From NCBI GenBank assembly GCA_013360535.1, contig JABWBL010000183.1:1-6949 (forward strand): DNA of 6,949 nucleotides, in the 5' to 3' direction. A model generated the notes under the pieces. It did no database searches. It saw nothing but the letters and a program-made list of their open reading frames with translations, and was not told the DNA's origin. This document shows positions 1 to 5,603 of the stretch, piece by piece (the stretch's first letter is position 1; each line of letters begins with the position of its first letter). A program made the position numbers and the translations under genes. Source of the stretch: Planctomycetaceae bacterium. GTDB lineage: Bacteria > Planctomycetota > UBA1135 > GCA-002686595.

Positions 1-1
1 G

Positions 2-1213
2 CGCGCCCGTGCCGTGGCGCGCGAGGCCGTATTGCCGCGCGCGTGGAAGTACGACCGGCTCCAGGAGTACCCCTGGGAGATCAAGGAGGCGATGGCCTCG
101 GCCGGACTCATGAAAGTCTGGATCCCCGAGGAATACGGGGGGGCCGGGGGGGGTGTCCTCGACCTCTGCGTCGTGGTGGAGGAGCTTTCGCGCTGCTGCG
201 GCGGCACGGGCGTCCTCTTCGCGGTCAACGCGCTCGGCTCCTTCCCGATCATCCTCGGCGGCACCGAGGAGCAGAAGCAGAAGTGGCTGCCGCAGATCGC
301 GAGCGGGAGCAAGTTCGTCGCCTTCTGCCTGAGCGAGAAGTTCGCGGGCTCGGACGCCGGCGGCCTCGCTGTCACGGCCGAGGAAGATGGCGATCACTAC
401 GTGATCCGCGGCGAGAAGAAGTGGACCACCAACGGCGGCGTCGCCGACATCTACTCGGTGTTCTGCGTCACCGACCCGACCTCGAAGTCGCGCCGCATCA
501 GCGCGATCGTGGTCGAGAAGGGCACGCCCGGCTTCGAGATCAAGAAGGTCGAGGACAAGATGGGCATCCGCACGGTGCCCGTCGTCGAGACGCACTTCGA
601 CAACGTGCGCGTCCCGAAGGCGAACCTGATCGGCGGTCGTCCGGGCATGGGCTTCCAGCACGCGATGCAGACGCTCGACTGCGCGCGTCCGGGTGTCGCC
701 GCGCAGGCCGTCGGCGCCGCGCAGGGGGCGCTCGACCTCGCGCTCGTCTACGCCAGCCGCCGGCGCCAGTTCGACGCGCCGATCTCGAGCTTCCAGATGG
801 TCCAGAAGATGCTCGCCGACATGGCGATGAAGACCGAGGCCGCGCGCTGGCTCGTGTACGCCACGGCCGCGGCGGTCGACGCCGGCCGCAAGGACACGAC
901 CAAGATGGCGGCGATGTCGAAGTGCTTCGCCACCGACACCGCCATGGAAGTCGCCACCGACGCGGTGCAGATCTTCGGCGGCTACGGGTTCATGGAGGAC
1001 TATCCGATCGCCAAGTGCTTCCGCGACGCGAAGATCCTCCAGATCTACGAAGGCACCAACCAGGTGCAGCGCATGGTCATCGCGCGCAACCTCGTGAAGG
1101 AGGTCAGCGAGTTGTCGCACCTCGTGCCCTACATTCCCGGCGAGGTCCAGAAGACCTACAAGAACGGCGCCGAGATCACCGGTCAGGTCGTCCCGGCGAC
1201 TGCGAAGTCTTAA
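2..1213 (+). CDS. Acyl-CoA dehydrogenase, N-terminus outside the window
   Basis: An FAD enzyme that makes the alpha,beta double bond of an acyl-CoA thioester in the cytoplasm and passes electrons to electron-transfer flavoprotein (family knowledge). The frame is open to the left edge, and the first visible residues already belong to the N-terminal helical domain, so roughly 20 residues are probably missing. The GTG at 14 is unlikely to be the real start. Numbering from codon 14, the first family signature is at residues 105-117 (CLSEKFAGSDAGG) and the second at 319-338 (QIFGGYGFMEDY, then K and R-D). The catalytic base is Glu346 in IYEGTNQVQR, the position used by short- and medium-chain enzymes. 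About 35 residues follow the usual last helix, a modest extension with no motif I know. Substrate specificity cannot be read from the sequence; short-chain, branched-chain and glutaryl-type enzymes all fit. The family assignment is very secure. Confidence 0.96.
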   Translation, partial: RARAVAREAVLPRAWKYDRLQEYPWEIKEAMASAGLMKVWIPEEYGGAGGGVLDLCVVVEELSRCCGGTGVLFAVNALGSFPIILGGTEEQKQKWLPQIASGSKFVAFCLSEKFAGSDAGGLAVTAEEDGDHYVIRGEKKWTTNGGVADIYSVFCVTDPTSKSRRISAIVVEKGTPGFEIKKVEDKMGIRTVPVVETHFDNVRVPKANLIGGRPGMGFQHAMQTLDCARPGVAAQAVGAAQGALDLALVYASRRRQFDAPISSFQMVQKMLADMAMKTEAARWLVYATAAAVDAGRKDTTKMAAMSKCFATDTAMEVATDAVQIFGGYGFMEDYPIAKCFRDAKILQIYEGTNQVQRMVIARNLVKEVSELSHLVPYIPGEVQKTYKNGAEITGQVVPATAKS

Positions 1214-1253
1214 CCACCGCGGGCCCTTCCGCAGGGGCCCATCTGGGTGATTT

Positions 1254-1298
1254 TTCGCGCCCGCGACGCCCCCAAAATTGGGGCGGCGCGGGTGCGAG
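1254..1298 (+). terminator. Very stable GC-rich hairpin after the acyl-CoA dehydrogenase gene
   Basis: Positions 1254-1272 pair with 1280-1298 around a 7-base loop (CAAAATT): 18 of 19 positions pair, two of them G-U, with one A/G mismatch at 1266/1286. It starts 41 bases after the TAA stop. A T-run (1251-1255) lies before and into the stem rather than after it, and only GTTTC follows, so it is not a textbook intrinsic terminator. A smaller hairpin, GGGCCC at 1221-1226 with GGGCCC at 1235-1240, lies ten bases upstream of the T-run and may contribute. Likely roles are transcript end formation, possibly with a factor, or 3'-end protection. Confidence 0.55.
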
Positions 1299-1449
1299 TC
1301 GTTTCAGGGTCGCGACAGGACGGATCTACAAGGCTCCGGAGGGGCTTTTCCTGTCGATTTGGCGGTTCATGTGCCGAAAGGGCATGAAAACGACCACTTT
1401 CCTGCCGTGGACGATTTGTGTAAGGCGGAGGAAAGGCCGGTCGCGCAGG

Positions 1450-1489
1450 TGCAAGTCTATTTGCTCCAAGGACTTGCAGCGCCTTGGAG
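1450..1489 (+). repeat. Two overlapping, mutually exclusive 8-bp inverted repeats
   Basis: TGCAAGTC (1450-1457) is the exact reverse complement of GACTTGCA (1471-1478). CTCCAAGG (1464-1471) is the exact reverse complement of CCTTGGAG (1482-1489). The left arm of the second stem lies in the loop of the first, and they share base 1471. As RNA this is an H-type pseudoknot topology or, because the connecting loop 1479-1481 is only three bases, more likely two alternative hairpins. As DNA it could be paired operator sites. Confidence 0.55.
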
Positions 1490-1595
1490 GATTCTCCCGG
1501 ATCCACTCGGAGGCTCGGCCCGAAACGTGCAAAAGGACGGATCGTCCGGCACCCAAAGCGCAGGAAACCTAACGTCCACGGCAGTCTCGACGTAG

Positions 1596-1650
1596 CAGAA
1601 GGCACGGCTCGAACGATCCGACAGGAAGAGCCCCGGCAATCCGCCTTCTG
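1596..1650 (+). repeat. Nested inverted repeats (8-bp outer, 5-bp inner)
   Basis: CAGAAGGC (1596-1603) pairs perfectly with GCCTTCTG (1643-1650). Inside it, GGCTC (1606-1610) pairs with GAGCC (1628-1632). The nesting gives a branched or extended stem of the sort found in structured leaders. No known RNA family is recognised. Confidence 0.4.
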
Positions 1651-1706
1651 ACACGTCCTGAACCAACGAAGACCACGGAGATCCGAACGCTTGGGGGGCT
1701 GAGTCC

Positions 1707-1743
1707 GGCTCCTGAGGGACCCCGCAGGGTTCCTCCGGAAGCC
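1707..1743 (+). repeat. Strong hairpin 50 bases before the sigma factor start
   Basis: GAGGGACCC (1714-1722) pairs with GGGTTCCTC (1727-1735) around a CGCA loop, with one G-U pair. After a T/C mismatch (1713/1736) the stem continues with TCC/GGA (1710-1712/1737-1739). After a bulged A at 1740 it continues with GGC/GCC (1707-1709/1741-1743). Both sides contain anti-Shine-Dalgarno sequences: GCTCCT at 1708-1713 matches AGGAGC at 1787-1792, and TCCTC at 1731-1735 matches GAGGA at 1786-1790. Forming this hairpin would therefore keep those strands away from the ribosome binding site. Confidence 0.5.
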
Positions 1744-1745
1744 AA

Positions 1746-1779
1746 CCCAGGCAGACGCCTGCCGCCTACCCCAGGCAGA
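1746..1779 (+). repeat. 10-bp direct repeat flanking a complementary segment
   Basis: CCCAGGCAGA occurs at 1746-1755 and again at 1770-1779, 24 bases apart start to start. Between them GCCTG (1757-1761) is complementary to the CAGGC in both copies (1748-1752 and 1772-1776), so it can fold upstream or downstream but not both ways at once. The second copy ends six bases before the ribosome binding site. Confidence 0.5.
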
Positions 1780-1785
1780 AAGCTA

Positions 1786-1791
1786 GAGGAG
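1786..1791 (+). promoter_or_regulatory. Ribosome binding site of the sigma factor gene
   Basis: GAGGAG is the only good Shine-Dalgarno match here and supports the ATG at 1794. Spacing is tight: two bases from GGAG, or four if GAGG is the pairing core. The alternative in-frame ATG at 1809 would be about 17 bases away and is less likely. Confidence 0.7.
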
Positions 1792-1793
1792 CG

Positions 1794-2945
1794 ATGACCA
1801 AGATCCTGATGCACCGAGAGCTCGACGAACGCCTCGACGAGCTGGCCCGCGATCCCGAGAGCTTCGCCGCTCGCGCCGCCGAACTGGCGGCCGAGCTGGA
1901 CCGCTCGGGTACTGCCCTCGAGGTGACGGATCCGTCGAGCTGGCGGCAACCGACCAAGTCGAGCGCCTCGGCCCAGCGCATCCCGCTGCGCCAGCAGTTC
2001 CGCGCCGAGGTCGATTCGATCGTCCCGCTCGATCGCGAGGCCGAGCAACGGCTCGCCCGCCGCATCGAGTTCTCGCGCATTCGCCTCGAGAAGGCCCTCG
2101 CCGAGACCGGCATCGCGCCCGAGCGCCTGCCCAAGCGCGTCGGCGCGGTCAGCTTCGGCATGCAGGGCGCGGTGACGAGCGGCTGCTCGCTGCCCGCGCG
2201 CGTCTGCCGCCGCTGGTTCGAGCTGCACTCGATGCGCTCGGAAATGGTCGAGCGCAACCTGTGGCTCGTCGGCGTCAACGTCGAGCGCTACTCGCACACC
2301 TCCGCCAGCCAGGCCGACCTGATCCAGGAAGGCTCCGCGGCGCTCTTCCGCGCGGTCGACGGCTTCGACTGGCGCCGCGGGCTGCTGTTCCGCACCTACG
2401 CGGTGCACTGGCTCAACCAGGCCTTCCGCAGCTACCTCTACAACTTCTCGAACACCGTCCGCGTGCCCGTGTACCTGCAGAAGGCGCTCAAGCACGTCAA
2501 CGACGCGAAGGCCGCGCTCGGCGACAGCAACGCCGGCACCGCGGAGATCGCCGACCAGGCCGAGATGAACGAACATCTGGTCGAGGCCGCGATGGGGGCG
2601 GTGCGTTCGACGCGCTCGCTCGACTCGAGCTTCGACGAGGACGGCGAAGGTGGCCGCCTGAAGGACTTCCTCCAGACCGAGGACGAGAACGGCCCCTACA
2701 GCACCGCGCTCGAGGAGCACTCGCTCGAAGGGTCGATCGAAGGCGCGCTCAGCCAGCTCTCCGAGCGCGAGCGGCTCGTGATCGAACGGCGCTTCGGCAT
2801 CCATCAGGAGCGCGAGCACACCTTGGCCGAAGTGGCGAGCGAGCTGGGCGTCAGCCTCGAGCGCGTGCGCCAGATCCAGGTCCGCGCGCTCGGCAAGCTG
2901 CGCACGCCGGGCCTGCGCAAGGTGGTCGATCCGTTCCTGAACTGA
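1794..2945 (+). CDS. RNA polymerase sigma-70 family factor (divergent, RpoD-like, group 2/3)
   Basis: Predicted 383-residue sigma subunit that directs core RNA polymerase to promoters. Domain order: an acidic helical N-terminus (1-60) unlike RpoD region 1.1; region 1.2 around 63-92; a short non-conserved linker (about 95-146); region 2 (147-225) with the core-binding DLIQEG at 175-180; region 3 (about 226-300); region 4 from 319, with the -35 helix ending ERVRQIQ (356-362). The promoter-melting stretch reads FRTYAVHWLNQA (199-210), where RpoD has FSTYATWWIRQA. His205 stands at the Trp433 position of E. coli RpoD and Arg212 at the Thr440 position; the Gln437 equivalent (Gln209) is kept. In region 4, Leu355 replaces Arg584, while the Glu585, Arg588 and Gln589 equivalents are present. 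It is too short and altered to be the housekeeping sigma with confidence, and an alternative sigma is more likely. No anti-sigma gene lies beside it. Confidence 0.93.
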   Translation: MTKILMHRELDERLDELARDPESFAARAAELAAELDRSGTALEVTDPSSWRQPTKSSASAQRIPLRQQFRAEVDSIVPLDREAEQRLARRIEFSRIRLEKALAETGIAPERLPKRVGAVSFGMQGAVTSGCSLPARVCRRWFELHSMRSEMVERNLWLVGVNVERYSHTSASQADLIQEGSAALFRAVDGFDWRRGLLFRTYAVHWLNQAFRSYLYNFSNTVRVPVYLQKALKHVNDAKAALGDSNAGTAEIADQAEMNEHLVEAAMGAVRSTRSLDSSFDEDGEGGRLKDFLQTEDENGPYSTALEEHSLEGSIEGALSQLSERERLVIERRFGIHQEREHTLAEVASELGVSLERVRQIQVRALGKLRTPGLRKVVDPFLN

Positions 2946-2970
2946 ACCGAGTTCGACCTCCGGCAGCCTC

Positions 2971-3005
2971 GCGGCCGCGTTCCTCGTGCTGGGGAGCGCG
3001 GCCGC
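2971..3005 (+). terminator. 15-bp hairpin after the sigma factor gene
   Basis: Positions 2971-2985 pair with 2991-3005 around the loop GTGCT. All 15 positions pair, two as G-U, and the outer nine form a perfect GC-only arm pair (GCGGCCGCG with CGCGGCCGC). It starts 25 bases after the TGA stop. No U-run follows (AGCCATTCG), so this is a terminator by position and stability only. It may depend on a factor or serve as a 3' stability element. Confidence 0.55.
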
Positions 3006-3357
3006 AGCCATTCGTGGCCCCCTGCGCAAACGCCCGTCCGGCCACCGCCTTTGCAACTTCCTTCCCGGGCCCGACGCGGCCGGCGTGTTCCGACTCAAGT
3101 CGATGCCCAGAATGCACTTAGGGTCGTGCAGTCCGCCCAGGACGAGGATTGTCGCGAGATCCTCTCCAGTTTCCTCGGAACGCCGTCACGGCATCGGCGC
3201 TGCCCTCTGTGCGCCGCTCCGGTCCCCTTCGCCCGGAGCGCTCGCGGCGGCCCCCGGACGTTCCGGGGAGGGCTTCCAAGCCCGTTCCTCCCTTCCGGCG
3301 GCCCCGGTCGGCAGGGATCGACGCCGCCGACCGGTACGCGAAGGGAGTCGACCCAAC
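3006..3357 (+). promoter_or_regulatory. Gene-free gap upstream of the exported repeat protein gene
   Basis: I see no supported coding sequence here; the frame of the downstream gene stays open but reads as Arg/Pro/Ser-rich GC translation without a start signal. The gap holds a 12-bp palindrome-like site CGACT-CA-AGTCG (3091-3102), an 8-bp perfect inverted repeat (3215-3222/3233-3240), a hairpin CCCCGGA-CGT-TCCGGGG (3252-3268) and GGGCT-TCCA-AGCCC (3270-3283). No convincing -35/-10 pair was found. In such GC-rich DNA some of these hairpins are expected by chance. Confidence 0.4.
3341..3347 (+). promoter_or_regulatory. Ribosome binding site of the exported repeat protein gene
   Basis: AAGGGAG lies ten bases before the ATG at 3358. 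Together with the signal peptide that begins exactly there, it fixes this start rather than the in-frame GTG far upstream at 2986. Confidence 0.65.
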
Positions 3358-5445
3358 ATGAGCACCCAGCACGCCCTCCTCCGCCGCGCCGCCATCCTCG
3401 CCGCGGCCGCCCTCCTCGGCGGTCTCGCTTCGGCCCAGAGCCTCGTCTCGACCTCCGCCAACATCTTCGCGACCAACGGCGACCTCGCCCCCGGACTGGG
3501 GGGCGAGACCTTCAACGGCTCGAGCACGTTCGACACCGGCGTGATCGCCGATGACGGCACGGTGCTCTTCCGCGGTCGCCTCGTCGGCGGCACGACCACG
3601 ACCACGACCGAGCGCGCCTACTTCTACGGGACGACCCGCAACAACCTGCAGCTGCTCCTGCGCTCGGGCTCGCCCGAGCCGACCGGCACCGTGCCCGGCG
3701 CGACGATGAATACGGCCAGCGGTTCCGGCCTCTCGAGCTCGTTCCGCATCAGCGCCGACGGCGACATGTTCTTCGGCATCTCGATGACCGGCGGCGGCGT
3801 CACGACCTCCAACGACACCGGCCTGATCGTCGGCACGCCCGGCAACTTCCAGTTCCTCGTCCGCGAAGGTGACCTGGCCGTCGGCACCGTCGGTGCGACC
3901 TACTCGTCGAGCTTCAGCAGCCCGAGCACGCAGAGCAGCGGCCTGAATGCGCAGGGCCGCGCCTGGTTCACCTCGAGCCTCGTCGGTGGCGACGTCTCCG
4001 GCACGACCAACAACCTCGGTTTCTACACCGGCACGCCGGGCAACCTGACCCTCGTCGCCCGCAAGGGTGACGTGGCGCCCAACGGCGCGACGCTGGCCAA
4101 CATCTACGCGGGCTTCATCGGGCAGATGAACGCCTCGGGCCAGATCTACTACGACGTGACCTACACCGTCGGCACCGGCACGCCCGCCGTCACCGCCTTC
4201 GACGACCGCGCGATCTGGCTCTACACGCCCGGTGTCGGCAACGTCGAGCTCGTCCGCGAGAACGACCCGGTCACCGACATCCCCGGCGCCTTCTACCTCA
4301 ACGGCACGGGTTCCTCGATCCCGTTCAACTTCGGCCACCCCACGTTCACCAACTCGGGCCGCGCGCTGTGCGCCGTGTACCTGTCGGGTGGCGTGGTCAA
4401 CGCCGGCATCGACGAGCTCGCGCTGGTCGCCTTCGACGCCACGGGCGACGAGCTGATCATCCGCAAGGGTGACCCGGCTCCCGACCTGCAGGCCCAGTCG
4501 GTCACGCTCGGCAACTTCAACTTCTCCAACTGCCTGATGACCAACGACGACATCGTGTGCTTCACGGCCGCGCTCGTCGGGCCGAACGTCACGACTTCCG
4601 ACGACGGCGCGATGTTCACCGGCAAGAAGGGCAACATGCGCCTCGTGATGCGCGAAGGCGATGTGGGCCCCGGCACCACGTGGACCTTCGGCTCGCCGCT
4701 CGGCCAGTCGACGATCATGAACAACGCGGGCCAGATCCTGTTCGTCAACTCGATGAGCAACGGCGCCAGCTCGGTCGGCACGACCTGGCTGTACGACCCG
4801 GCGACGGGGCTGCACCTGTTCAGCGCGAACGGCGACCAGCTCGAAGTCCAGCCGGGTGTCTTCAAGACCGTGACGACCCAGGGCGGCATCCAGTTCAACA
4901 ACGGCGACGGTCGTCCGCTGAGCTTCGCCGACAACGGGACGATCAGCTCCCGCGTCAACTTCAGCGACAACACCGCGGCGGTCCTCACGGTGACCTTCGC
5001 TCCGACGGCGATCCCCGAGACCTACTGCACCGCTGGCACCACGACCAACGGCTGCGTCGGTCTCATCTCGGCCTCGGCCAACCCCAAGATCGACCACTCC
5101 AACGCGGTCACGATCTCGGTCAACGGCGCCGAAGGCCAGAAGGCGGGCCTGATCTACTACGGCCTGACCCGCCACAACGCCCCGTGGTGCTCCTCGGGCG
5201 GCTCGAGCTACCTGTGCGTCAAGGCTCCGACCCAGCGCACGGCCGTGCAGGACACCGCTGGCACCAACAACGCGTGCGACGGCACGATGGCCCTCGACTG
5301 GAGCGCCTTCCAGCTCGGCGGTGGCACGCTCGGCAGCCCGTTCCTCGCCGGCAACAAGGTCGACCTGCAGGCGTGGTTCAGGGATCCCTCGTCCTGCAAG
5401 ACCACGAGCCTGACGAACGCGGTCGAGTTGACCTACCAGCCGTGA
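3358..5445 (+). CDS. Exported N-x-x-G repeat protein with Cys-rich C-terminal domain
   Basis: Predicted 695-residue secreted or surface protein of unknown function. Residues 1-26 form a Sec-type signal peptide (two Arg, an Ala/Leu core, A-S-A before Gln27). Residues about 35-550 hold eight units of 60-73 residues. Each has an aliphatic-V-R-E-G-D-like motif (GD at 41-42, 171-172, 237-238, 371-372, 434-435 and 492-493; degenerate near 103 and 302) and an N-x-x-G-aromatic motif (Gly at 67, 135, 200, 261, 334, 458 and 527; Asp at 398). This matches the tandem-repeat family that NCBI names by its NxxGxxAF motif (also DUF7453, from memory). A propeller-like beta fold is my inference. Residues 555-695 are a separate domain starting YCTAG, with cysteines 557, 566, 611, 620, 640 and 680. 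That even number suits extracellular disulfides, and the domain ends with a W-F-R-D-P motif and T-S-L-T-N-A-V-E-L. There is no C-terminal transmembrane helix or LPxTG. It could be an adhesin, envelope protein or matrix protein. Confidence 0.85.
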   Translation: MSTQHALLRRAAILAAAALLGGLASAQSLVSTSANIFATNGDLAPGLGGETFNGSSTFDTGVIADDGTVLFRGRLVGGTTTTTTERAYFYGTTRNNLQLLLRSGSPEPTGTVPGATMNTASGSGLSSSFRISADGDMFFGISMTGGGVTTSNDTGLIVGTPGNFQFLVREGDLAVGTVGATYSSSFSSPSTQSSGLNAQGRAWFTSSLVGGDVSGTTNNLGFYTGTPGNLTLVARKGDVAPNGATLANIYAGFIGQMNASGQIYYDVTYTVGTGTPAVTAFDDRAIWLYTPGVGNVELVRENDPVTDIPGAFYLNGTGSSIPFNFGHPTFTNSGRALCAVYLSGGVVNAGIDELALVAFDATGDELIIRKGDPAPDLQAQSVTLGNFNFSNCLMTNDDIVCFTAALVGPNVTTSDDGAMFTGKKGNMRLVMREGDVGPGTTWTFGSPLGQSTIMNNAGQILFVNSMSNGASSVGTTWLYDPATGLHLFSANGDQLEVQPGVFKTVTTQGGIQFNNGDGRPLSFADNGTISSRVNFSDNTAAVLTVTFAPTAIPETYCTAGTTTNGCVGLISASANPKIDHSNAVTISVNGAEGQKAGLIYYGLTRHNAPWCSSGGSSYLCVKAPTQRTAVQDTAGTNNACDGTMALDWSAFQLGGGTLGSPFLAGNKVDLQAWFRDPSSCKTTSLTNAVELTYQP
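3592..3609 (+). repeat. Three tandem copies of ACGACC inside the repeat protein gene
   Basis: The 6-bp unit is repeated three times and encodes six consecutive threonines (residues 79-84) in a loop of the first repeat unit. Slippage by one unit would keep the frame and add or remove two threonines. It is short and may be unremarkable. Confidence 0.7.
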
Positions 5446-5497
5446 TCGTGGGTGCCTGAGGTCCGCGCAGCGGATCGACGGGCATCGGGATGCATGC

Positions 5498-5530
5498 GGG
5501 GCCGGTCGCCTTCACGGGGCGGCCGGCTCT
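5498..5530 (+). terminator. Hairpin after the exported repeat protein gene
   Basis: GCCGGTCGCC (5501-5510) pairs with GGCGGCCGGC (5518-5527) around a 7-base loop, with one G-U. The stem extends outward through 5498-5500/5528-5530 with two more wobbles. It starts about 53 bases after the TGA stop and is followed by CTTCTGGTTTCG, mildly T-rich but not a true U-tract. The rest of 5446-5600 holds nothing else I can support. Confidence 0.5.
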
Positions 5531-5587
5531 TCTGGTTTCGTCGCGTGTTTGCCCACGGCGCAGCCGCCCGACGAGCGCGCCGCACGG

Positions 5588-5593
5588 TAGATT
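5588..5593 (+). promoter_or_regulatory. Possible -10 element ahead of the kinase-like gene
   Basis: TAGATT stands out as a -10-like hexamer in an otherwise very GC-rich stretch, 64 bases before the proposed GTG start. There is no recognisable -35 box at 16-18 bases upstream, so this is only a weak candidate. Confidence 0.2.
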
Positions 5594-5603
5594 GCGCGCG
5601 CCG

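Larger units (their letters stand above)
1299..1793 (+). promoter_or_regulatory. Repeat-dense, gene-free region upstream of the sigma factor gene
   Basis: I find no convincing coding sequence in this stretch. It is less GC-rich than the flanking genes, and its open frames lack the GC-rich third codon positions seen in the real genes. It carries several perfect inverted repeats: 1450-1457/1471-1478, 1464-1471/1482-1489, 1535-1539/1543-1547, 1596-1603/1643-1650 and 1714-1722/1727-1735. A 10-bp direct repeat follows just before the ribosome binding site. A small GAAAG-loop hairpin sits at 1370-1386. I could not identify a -35/-10 promoter or a known riboswitch family. The region could be a long structured 5' leader, a promoter with operators, or a small RNA gene; the sequence does not decide between these. 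Confidence 0.5.

Noticed and set aside
1359..1375. Sigma-54-like promoter: GG at 1361-1362 and GC at 1373-1374 with 10 bases between
   Set aside because: The spacing fits, but most other consensus positions do not, and the site lies over 400 bases before the sigma gene. A GG/GC pair at this spacing is common by chance in GC-rich DNA.
1425..1450. Resemblance to the RNase P RNA conserved box (GGAGGAAAGGCCGG)
   Set aside because: Only this short string matches. The other conserved RNase P segments (the GGTAAGAGCGCACC-like and AGAA-CCGGCTTA-like boxes) are absent downstream.
43..1572. A 509-codon plus-strand frame overlapping the acyl-CoA dehydrogenase gene in another frame
   Set aside because: Its translation is dominated by Arg, Gly and Pro and carries no domain, while the other frame carries both acyl-CoA dehydrogenase signatures.
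1278..1595. A 105-codon open frame in the gap before the sigma factor gene
   Set aside because: It starts at a TTG inside the strong hairpin loop, has no ribosome binding site, and its third codon positions lack the GC bias of the real genes. It spans the inverted repeats at 1450-1489, which fits non-coding structure better.
1569..3098. A 509-codon minus-strand open frame over the sigma factor gene
   Set aside because: The plus strand encodes an unmistakable sigma-70 protein; the antisense frame is low-complexity Ala/Arg/Leu/Glu text typical of high-GC shadows.
2986..3357. N-terminal extension of the exported protein from the GTG at 2986 (124 extra residues)
   Set aside because: It would bury the signal peptide that begins at 3358, begins inside the hairpin loop after the sigma gene, and has no ribosome binding site.
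3358..3438. Twin-arginine (Tat) signal in the exported protein because of the Arg9-Arg10 pair
   Set aside because: The rest of the S/T-R-R-x-F-L-K motif is absent and the hydrophobic core is typical of Sec signal peptides.
3118..5175. A 685-codon open frame on the minus strand antisense to the exported repeat protein
   Set aside because: It is Arg/Val/Ala/Gly-rich with no recognisable motif, has no ribosome binding site, and mirrors the GC-rich codon pattern of the plus-strand gene, whose signal peptide and repeats are clearly real.
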